64,000 nt of DNA, from the NCBI GenBank assembly GCA_024345305.1, contig BRON01000016.1:372001-436000 (forward strand), written 5' to 3'. Below are positions 55,501-64,000 of this stretch, piece after piece. Made by a program: the position numbers and the translations under genes. The DNA is from Mrakia gelida. Lineage: Eukaryota > Basidiomycota > Tremellomycetes > Cystofilobasidiales > Mrakiaceae. Every line of letters begins with the position of its first letter. Position 1 is the stretch's first letter. The notes below the pieces were generated by a model. It saw only the letters and a program-made list of their open reading frames with translations, searched no databases and had not been told where the DNA came from.

Positions 55501-58500
55501 TCTGGTTCGGTCTCCTCGTCGTCTTGATTCGACTTCGACTCCTCGTCCTCGTCTTCGTCCTCGTCCTCCGATTCGTTGAACCCGATGAAGTCTGCTGCTC
55601 CTGTTGGGACTGCTCAAACCACCAAACAACGGGAAAGGTCAGCGAACTCGTTCCCTCGCTCGAACAGAGCAGTAAGGAAAGGTGACAATCAAGCAAGCTC
55701 ACCCGTCTCCCCTCCCTCCTCCTCCTCCTCCAACTCATCCACCTCCACCTCCTCCACAGGATCCCCAAGCACCCTCTGCTCCTCTCGTCCTCTCCTCTCC
55801 GACTGATCGTTGATGCTAGCCAACGCTGCCCTGACATTCACATCGCTCAACACTCCCATCAGCGCCGACGAGGACGCAGAATCCGCCAACTCATCGAGCA
55901 CCTGCTCCTCCCCTCCGACGTTGAGCGATTCGCCCATGATCTCGTCCTCCATCTCCTCGACTTGGACGTTGTCGAAGCTGATGAGCGGTTGAGGTGATCC
56001 TTCGGGTTCGGTGATCTCTCCTGAGGCGTCGAGGGAGGAGGATTGAGGTGCTGGAGACATGGAGGTGATTTTGACTTCGATCTCCTGCTGAAGGTCGAGT
56101 TCGACGAGGACGGCTGCTGAGGGTGAGGGGTCGGAGTCGGATTCGGAGGAGGAAGCTGAGGGTGGGGAGGGTCGTGCTTCGGCTGTTCAAAGCGAAAGGA
56201 ACGAAAAAATAGGGTCAGTTCTGACTCGACAAGACGCGTCCGAACGAGAGCGAGAACGAGACGAGACTCACCTTCCTCGACTTCATCTTCCTCCTCGTCA
56301 TCAAACTCAATCGCACTCTCCTTCCTGCTCCCCATCTCCTCGATCTCATCCTCCTCCTCATCCTCCTCCTGGCTACCCTCATCCTCAATCACGATCTCCC
56401 TGTCCTCCTCCTCTTCTTCATCATCGAGCACAACCTCCTGAGGTTTCGAAGGCAGCGCCTCGATCTCGTCCTCGCTACTGTCGCTGTCCACGAGGTCGAC
56501 GACCTCCGTTGGTGTTGGGATCGCTGGCGCTGAAGTCGAAGCGTGGAGGGTAGTGGCAGGTGGGGAGATTTCGAGCGTAGGAACGAGAGTCGAAGGACCT
56601 GGTACGAGCGGGTGAGCGTGGTAGATGGGAGCTTCCTGAACGTCTCTGACGGCGAAGGGTGAAGGTCCGATCCCTTCGTGCGACGCGTCGACTTCCTGGT
56701 GGTGAGCCTCGAGCGAAGAGGAAGGTTGAATGGCTGCTTCGTGCTCCGTTTCGAAGTCGTCCGTGACTGAGGCTGGCGTCGAGACCGCAGTTGGTTCGAC
56801 GAGGGTGGTAGAAGGAGGGTGACGGTGGGGTTGGATGGAAGCTTCGTGCTCGAGTTCGAACTCGTCTGGTTTGGGAGTCGAGGACGCGTCGAGAGTTGAG
56901 GCGATGGGTCCGAGCGAGGGGGGATGGGACGACGAGGAGGAAGCCTGAGCGTCGAAGGGAAGGTACGAAGGTCTCTCAGGACTCTCCTTCCAAGTTGACG
57001 ACGAGGGAAGAGGAGGAGGAGAGGCGGCTTTGGGTTTGGAGGGAGATTTGGCTGCTTTAGCGTCGAGGAGCTTCTTTCGCAGAAGCTGAGCCTTGATGTC
57101 GAGTTCGCGAGCTTGGAGGGGAGGTGGGGCGATGGCAGGTACGGACTCTGGTCGTTCGATGGCGATGATCTCGTCGTCGTCCTCCTCCTCTTCGATGACG
57201 ATGGCGGCTGGGGTTGCTGGAGGAAGGACCGACGCGTCTTCGACTTCCATCTCCTCGTCCTCAACCATCTCACTCTCCTGCTCCACAAACTCCTCCATAT
57301 CCCCTCCCTCCACCCCCTCCTCCTTCTCAAGGAACTCATCCTCCCACCCAACCAAATCCCCATCCCTCTCCACCACCTCCCTCGCCTCCTCGCCGAACAG
57401 CGGTCGTCCGAGCTGATCCGCGTCGAGGTCGACTCCCTCTCCTTGAAGGAGGGACGGATCGATCTGAGGTGCGAAGGAGGGTTGTTGTTGGGATTGAGGT
57501 TGAGGAGACTCCATCTGGCCGAGGAAGGCGGCGAGGCCTTGGAGGGTGTGGGACTCTTCGACGAGTTGAGGTTGGGATTGAGATTGAGAGGGTTGTTGTG
57601 CGAGGAGATCGTCGACACTGAGAGGGTAGTCAGACGATTCTGAAGGGTCTTGCTCGGAGGGAGTGCCTGAAGGGTAGTCGTCGACGAGGGATTGGTGGAG
57701 GTGCTGGTTTTGTTGAAGGGCTGAGGAGATGGGAGAGAGGGTGGGGTTGCGAGGTTGAGTTGCTGGAGTGGTGCTGACGGCGGGAGGAGGTGGAGAGGGA
57801 GTTCTGGTCCGAGCTACAGCGAGAGAGGTAGGTTCCTCGACTTCTGGGATGAACGAAGTGATCTCGTCGTCGTCCTCCTCTCCCTCCTCCTGATTAGGTC
57901 CAGACGATTCCGCCGCGTCGAGCTCGTCCGACTCGTCGTAGGATCCCTCGTCGAGCTGGTCCTCGTCCTCCTCCATGTCTACGGCGGTGGGAGGTCGATT
58001 GATCGTCGAGCTGGAAGCGATGGGTTGCTGCTGAGAGGGTCGAGGAGGGAACCGTTGTGATTGAGGTGCGAAGGGATCTCGACGAGAAGTGGGCTGCTGC
58101 TCGACTTCGTCCTCGTTCTCCTCCTCCTCCTCGTCCCACGAATCCTCCTCTTCCTCCTCCTCCTCCTGCTCGTCCGTGAACCCGTTCGGCTGATGTTGCT
58201 GTTGCTGCTGAGTCGAGACAGGCTTCTCCTCGTCCTCGTCCGAATCGCTGAGCTCAATCACCTCGGGAGCGTCCGACGGTTGATGTTGTTCCTCGACTCT
58301 CCTCGAAGGTCCTGCTGCTGCCGAGACGAACTGCTGAGCCGCATCGAGGTTCCTAGCAATCGAAAATCCAGGGAAGTTTTGTTGAGCCCCGTTTCGATGC
58401 TGAGCTGGAGGTTGAGGTCGAAGTTGCTGAGCTTGAGCTTCATCGCTCTCCTGGTCGTACTCCTCGTCCTCCTCGTCGTAATCTCCCTCAGGCTCAACTT

Positions 58501-59251
58501 CCTCGTCCTCCTCCATCATCAGGAGGTCTTCCTCCTGAGGCGGGGATCCTTGGAGTTGGTCGTCGTCGTCCGAATCCGAGATGACTTGAGCTTGAGCGAG
58601 GGAGGAGCCTGTTCGAAGGGGGGTCGGTTGAACGTCTTGCTCCTGCTCGTCGGACTCTTCCTCCTCTTCTTCTTCGTCTGTAGCAAACGCGTCGAGTCAG
58701 CTTCTCGCCTACCTCTCTCGATTCTCGAACCACGAAACGAAGCTCGCTTGGACTCACCATCCTCCTCCTCCTCGCTCTCCTCACTCTCCTCCATCCCACC
58801 CAACCCCTCCCCACTCCTCCTCCCACCGCTCCTCAACGCAGCCGGCAAAGGCCACCCTTCCTCCTCCTCCTCCTCGTCCATGCCATTCTCACTATACTCC
58901 GTTGTCGTCCTCGTCTGCAACGTAGGTCTCACGGCTCCTCCAAACACATCTCCTTCCCCCCTCGCCCTCTTCTCAGGCGTAAGCGTATACTCAGGCTCAG
59001 GATTAGGGAACAAGGGTTTTCGGGGAGGGTGGAGGGCTGCGTTGATGGTGCTTTCCAGGTTGCTCACCTTGAAACGAACGAAGGGAAGGGGGGATAAGGA
59101 GGGGGTGAGCTCGAACGCGGAAGGAGGGGGAAGGGGGTTGGATGGGCGAGACGAGACTCACCCAAGCATCGAAGACCTCCTCAGGTTCATCGTAAGGGTT
59201 TCGATCGTATGGGCGGTTCAGGAGGAGGGAGAGACCTATGCCTTGCGACAT
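52543..59251 (-). CDS. Giant acidic low-complexity protein, function unknown
   Basis: One gene model covers 6.7 kb on the minus strand from ATG 59251-59249 (MSQGIGLSLLLNRPYDRNPY) to TGA 52545-52543 (KKGLFAKFFG). It is broken by about eight short introns, with one exon of over 2 kb. The N-terminus (VFDAWVSNLESTINAALHPP) looks ordered. Almost everything else is disordered: long Glu/Asp runs, Ser-Asp/Glu casein-kinase-like sites (LSDSDEDEEK, DLVDSDSSEDEIE), Gln-rich (STQQQQQHQPN) and Pro-rich tracts. Near the C-terminus one segment looks folded and conserved (SPITRSQCVYHLLRIPGPTR, VIFVVPFCSLALVDAIEEE, then GIDIVRAGECFYLR), followed by basic clusters (GGSKRKRRGRF; KRRSPRKSSPAKEK) that resemble nuclear localisation signals. 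A nuclear role is likely by composition; the family is not recognised. Confidence 0.65.
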
Positions 59252-59730
59252 GGCGGGGGAGGGAGAGGAATGGGAGTGGAGCTGAGGAAGGGAAGGGAGG
59301 TCAGGTCCCGATGGAGTTCTTGAACAAGGCTGATAGAGCGAACTCACGGGTGAGATTTGTTTTGATACGATGTGAGCTTGTTGCTGTTGTTGTTGTTGTT
59401 GTCTCTGGGAGCCTTGTTTGGTGAGATGAGATGGGACGAACGAGAAAGGAATGGGGATGACGGCTTTGGGTTGAGGTCGACTCCTTCAGCTCGAATCTCG
59501 TTCGTTCCTTCGCGTTCCTCTCCTCCTCGTTCTCCTTGCCAACCGTTTTCCCTTCATCCTACGACTGAACATAAAAGCAGTGGCTGGTTGTGAATATTAA
59601 GGAACTAATGCAAAGAAAACAACGAAAAGGGGCGTGTACGTATAAGACATGATGATGAATGGAATCGTCCTCTTCTCCTCCTCCTCCTCCCTCCCAATCC
59701 TCCTCGAAACAGGCTAATAAGCAAGCTAAG
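59252..59730. other. Intergenic region with CAA/TTG repeat
   Basis: About 480 bp between two minus-strand genes. Holds the SET2 3' end sequence and the leader of the giant gene, including a (TTG)n repeat at 59378-59402, which reads as (CAA)n on the minus strand. No gene seen. Confidence 0.5.
59378..59402 (-). repeat. CAA trinucleotide repeat in a 5' leader
   Basis: About eight CAA/CAG units upstream of the start at 59251. CAA-rich leaders are unstructured and often favour efficient ribosome scanning; that effect is inferred. Confidence 0.6.
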
Positions 59731-62700
59731 CTAGTACGCCGAAACGTCCACCATAACCTCCTCGTTCACCATCGAGTCCGAGTCCGTGAGTCTGGGTCCC
59801 TTCGTCCCTCGCTCGCCTCCGTCCTCCTCCTCCTCGTGCTCGTCGAAAACCGGCGACGCGTCCCCTCCTCCCTCGTCCGCTCCGTACTCCTCCTGCCCAG
59901 CAAGATCAAGGTCCTCCTCGTCCAGATCCATCGGAGCGTCGGCGCCGTAGTCGTTCGGTGTGGTAGCAGCTGTGGTTGTTGAACTTGAACCCTCTCCGTT
60001 CCCGTTGCCGTTCAACGCTCCTCGATGATGTCCGTTCGTGCTGCTGCTGGCTCCGTTGGATCGATGGGAGCGAGAAGACTTCTTGAGGAGTCGATGGACA
60101 AAGTCTTTGGTGAACTTCTTCATCTTGGCTTGTTTCTCCTCGTTGAGCGGTGGTGGGGGGGATGGAGTCGACATGTAGGAGGTGGATTGTTTCTCTTTGC
60201 GGACGATGAGGGAGGTGCACTGCGAGAGGGACGAAAGAACGAGAGCAAAGAGGGAGTAGGGATGAAGAGGGAAGGTCAGTGAGTGTTCGAAAAAGAGCGG
60301 AAGCGCCGAGACGAAAGGTTGAACGCGTCGCTCGAAGGGAAAGCGGGACGAAGAAAGACTCACCTCCTTCGCATACTTCTTGAACCTCTCACTCTCCCCG
60401 ATCTGCTCCTTGTACTTGCTCATACTCCTCACCACCACCTCCCCAACCATCTTCGTCAACCTCTTCTCCTTCTGACTCTCCAGTCCCAACCCACTCCCAC
60501 TCCCACTCCCACTCCCTCCTCCTGCACTCGCCAGCGAACTCGAACTCGCGTTCGCACTCCTGCTGCTCCCTCCCAACGAGCTCTTCTTCCTCTTCTTCGA
60601 CAGGTCCGGCGTTGGTGTCGAAGCAGCGAGAGCAGCAGCTGCAGCCTCAGCAGCGACTCGTTCCTTCTCCTTCGCGTCTCGGTCGGCTTTGAGCTTAGCG
60701 AGGTACTTCTGAAGATCAGAGGCGGCGGGAGTGGGTGGGTGTGATGGGTCGGTGGTGGAGGAAGAAGAGGGATCGGAGGGACCTCCTGGTGTTCGGGGAG
60801 AGTCTCGACGAGGAGAGTCGAGGGAGCGAGGGACGAGAGGACGGGCGTTGGGGACGAGGGAGGCGTAGTAGGAGTCGACGGGTGAGGCGGTGGAAGAGGA
60901 GGAGGCGATGGGCTGGAAGGGGTTGAGTTTTTCGAGGGTCGGTGTGGGAGTTGGGAGGGAGTTGCTAGAGCTGGGTGCAGGAGATTCGCTGCCGTTTTCT
61001 TTGTCGTCGCCAGCGTCCGGCTGAGAAGGAGAACGAGGGCGAGAAAGACGAGTCAGCACGAGCGTCTCGCGAGCGCCGAGTAGAGGTTATCGCGACTCAC
61101 TATGCGAACAGGTTTCTTGGCTATACGGTAGTTAGTGGGAAGCTTGCTCCAAGACTCCAGCAGCTGTTCGAAAGAAAGGAGGGGGTAGAGCTCGTCAGTC
61201 GACGCGTCTCGAACTCGAGCGACGAGATATCAGGCTCACCTGATCAGCAGCCTCTCTCGCGTCGCTGTTCTCCTCCTTCTCCACCGTCGCTCTGATGGAC
61301 TCCTCGATCTTGGAGTCGATGATCTTGTTTCGTCCCTGCATCGGCCAAGCAGACATCGTTTCGATGACCTGGAGGAGAAAAGAAGAGTGAAGGTCAGGAA
61401 CGCTCGACGAGCTCGAGAAAGCGAAGAAAGCTTCGGCTCACCAGTTTCACGACGTCCTTGTCGTCTCCGAAATCTCTCAGTACGTTCCCCATCAGGTTGA
61501 AGCCGTGCATCCTCATGACTTGACGTTGAACGGCTTCGTCGTCGGTCATCTGAGGCGAGAGAAGGAAAAGAGCGAGGGAAGCAGATCTGGGTCAGCGACC
61601 CATTGGAGACGAAGAGAGTGGGCTAAGAAAGGAGGCAAGGAAGTAGAGAACGAACCTTGACTCGACTCAGCAGCTTCGTGAGCATCGGGCGATTCGACGT
61701 CGATTGACGAACGGCGGCGATGAGTTTCGGAACCTCGTGCTCCTCGACAGGTTTCAGAACAGGCTGAGAAGACGAAAGAAGAAGTACATTAGCTCTCATG
61801 TTTCTCTCGTTCTGTTCCTTGAGTTCGAGGAAGAGGAAAGAGACGAGGGAGACGCACCATGAAGTCCTCTCCCAACTTCTTCCCTTTCCTCCTCTTGTTT
61901 CCCTTGAGACCGAGCATCTCGACTTCGTCGGCGATTCCGAGGGCTGCGAATCGAAGATGAGAGAGATTCGATCATCAGCAAGGGGTTTCACGAAGCAGAA
62001 AGAGAGAAGAAGGCAGAGGAGAGAAGCAGACGAGTCTCGCGAACTCACCATCGAGGTACAAATCGTCCATTCCACCCACATCCGTCTGAGTCTTCCCTCC
62101 AATCGATCCAACACAATTCGGCTCGTCGCAGTAGCAGGGTTGAGCGTCGTGTCTGCGAGGACCGAGGAGGAAACAAACGAATCAAAGTCAGCTTCGCTCC
62201 GGTCCTCTCTTCCCGTCCCTTCTCGTCCACCTCCGCACCTCGCTCTCCTCGATTCGAAGGGTCGGACGACTCACCCGTATCGATCGACGTTGTAGTTGAA
62301 GGTCAACTCCTCTCCCTTGATGATGTCCCTCTTGGCGAAGATTCCCATCCTCATTCGCTTCCCGACGACCCATTTGGCGACGTAGCAGTTTGGGTTGCAG
62401 CTGTGGTTGGCGAAACGTCCGATCCCTCCTTTTTTGGTTGCGTCGAGGTACTGGAGAGGAGGGAAATCGAGGACGAGGAGGAGAGATTGAAGATGAAGGT
62501 GGGTTGCAGTGTGAAGAGGGGACGAAGTGAGGGGAAGGAGGGAGGGAAGAGGGACAAAGGGAGGAAGGTCAGATCCTGAACGCGCTCGTCCCAAGCGAGA
62601 GAGATGCACTTCTTCTTTGGAAAGGCGAGGAGACGAAGGACGGAGGTTTGGAGATGGAGAGAAAAGGACGGGACGCAAGACTCACCTCCTCTTTCTGCAG

Positions 62701-63990
62701 CATCATGAAGTAGAAATGGCGAATCCCAGACTCGGCGTACTCCCTCATTCGCTTCATGAACGTCGACTGCTGAACGACCTCGCCGATGTACTCGTAGATG
62801 AAGGCGTCCCTGTAAGATCGAGACGTGAAGCGACGAGGAAGAAGGGAGGCAGAGAGTGAGGAGGAAGAAGGGAACGAGCGGAAGGGTCAGCTGTTCTGTT
62901 TCTTGCCAGCAAGCGCGACTGAGGTGGAGGAGGGAGAAGGGCGAAGGGAAAGGCGAGCTCACGAATCGATGTCCTCAGCAGCTCTCAGCCCATATCCCTT
63001 TCGTTCCGTCTTGACGACCTCGATATCGGCGTACTCTTTTCGGTTGAATCTGATGCGAAAGAAAGGAAGGGAGGGAGAGGCAGGGGCGGGTGGTGGAAAG
63101 AGAAAGAAGGCAGGGAGGGAGGGAGGAACCAAGTCAGCTCCGACCTCCGTGTATGCTCATCCAGCGAGCTCTTGACCTTTCCGAGCACGAGAAAGAAGGG
63201 GAGTTGACGTGGAAGAGAAGCTGGACGTACCTCTGGTTCTTGCAGTGCTCTCTGCTCCTACATTCCGACTCCAAACACTCGACCTGAGTCAACCTGTTAA
63301 TGCAACCCGATCCTTCGCCGCACGCTTGATGAGGCTCGTCCCTGTCTGTTTTCGAGCGGACCAAGAGAAACCGAAAGTGGGGTGAGCACCGCCTCCTTCT
63401 GATCTCTCTCGTGAGCACGAGAGAAGTGTGTGAAAAGAGAATGGACGGGAGAAAACGCGAAGAATACGGAGGACGGAAGGGGAGGCGCGGAGGAGTGGAG
63501 GAGGGAGGGCGAGCTTACCAGGTCTGAAGCTACAGTCGCACACCATCGCATCCTCGTCCTGATGACTCCTCCCTAAGGTGTTGAACTGGTGGTGGTTGGT
63601 AGTCATCTTGATGTAGGTTTTTGAAGCTTCCTCGTCTGCTAGCGGGAGGTGGCTCATATCGACGGGGACGTCCTCGACGGTGACCTTGGGTTTCCGAGGT
63701 GCTTTTGGTTTCTTGGGTTTTGGTGTTGAAGAGGGAGGTGGGGAACGAGATGAAGAGGATGCTGTAGGAGTTGATGCTGATGATTCCTCTTCTGCTGTGT
63801 CTGGATGGGATGAGTGGGAGGAAGGGGAAGCTGAACGAGAGGTCGGGAGAGGTGGAAGGGAAGCTGAGAGCGAAGCGAGTGATGGCTTGACGTCCTCCTC
63901 ACTCTTGACGTCCACGATGATGCTCGTAGGGGGTTCAGAGGGAGAGAAGGGTGGAGGCACTTCCTCCTTGACGATCGTAGGGGAATCCAT
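59731..63990 (-). CDS. SET2: Histone H3 lysine-36 methyltransferase
   Basis: The whole gene lies in the window, from ATG 63990-63988 ([15 protein letters not shown]) to TAG 59733-59731. After a disordered N-terminus come, in order, the AWS zinc-binding region ([35 protein letters not shown]), the SET domain ([26 protein letters not shown]), then the AdoMet and catalytic motifs [12 protein letters not shown] and GEELTFNYN. Post-SET follows ([14 protein letters not shown]). Next are a helical region ([20 protein letters not shown]), [20 protein letters not shown], a long Ser/Pro linker and the C-terminal SRI domain ([36 protein letters not shown]) that binds phosphorylated RNA polymerase II. 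It methylates H3K36 during elongation to suppress cryptic initiation. A tail after SRI is acidic. About a dozen introns. Confidence 0.95.
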
Positions 63991-64000
63991 GGGTTGAGGC

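Noticed and set aside
57113..57643. Long plus-strand frames opposite the giant acidic gene, including leucine-rich ones
   Set aside because: Glu/Asp and Gln codon runs on the minus strand automatically give open Leu/Ser-rich frames on the other; no start context, splice sites or homologue-like motif.

Overview
The window looks like nuclear DNA of a basidiomycete fungus, most likely a GC-rich yeast-like Pucciniomycotina species (Microbotryomycetes type). This rests on very dense short introns (mostly 50-110 nt, donor GTGAGT or similar, branch site near GCTGAC, acceptor CAG), C-ending codon preference, tightly packed genes on both strands, and basidiomycete-type genes such as a Stealth-family sugar phosphotransferase resembling Cryptococcus Xpt1. 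No plasmid, phage, transposon or CRISPR feature was seen. All gene models were spliced by eye, so exon ends are provisional.

Layout, left to right. 1-3106: 5' part of an unknown minus-strand gene and a small unknown plus-strand gene. 3350-12536: a long many-exon plus-strand gene of unknown function, followed with almost no gap by a gene whose readable frame runs through 23-residue STPR-like repeats, degenerate zinc fingers and a BRCT-like C-terminus. 12669-15682: two mitochondrial small-subunit ribosomal proteins, convergent (mS23/Rsm25-like and mS45/Bot1-like). 16299-18688: an F-box-like protein. 19021-21878: a short unknown gene head-to-head with the La RNA-binding protein, their start codons sharing two bases. 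22189-23821: a glutathione S-transferase. 24427-24784: a tRNA-like relic and a tRNA-Leu(AAG) with an intron. 25452-27416: a small unknown gene convergent with dephospho-CoA kinase. 27538-30866: Stealth/Xpt1-like phosphotransferase. 31119-32618: PIH1-domain protein of the R2TP type.

32751-52358 holds four members of one F-box-like paralogous family, interleaved with a damaged-looking MYND-finger gene, EMC1, a universal-stress-protein-like gene, thioredoxin and V-ATPase subunit d. 52543-59251: one very large, extremely acidic, low-complexity protein. 59731-63990: the complete SET2 histone H3K36 methyltransferase gene.

The genes do not form a pathway; it is an ordinary housekeeping neighbourhood. 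The unusual points are structural: exon-intron unit duplication in the STPR gene, a 10-nt microexon encoding part of the thioredoxin active site, an intronless paralogue that has lost its F-box region, in-frame stops and frame breaks in three genes, and a recurrent ACGCGTC motif in many introns.
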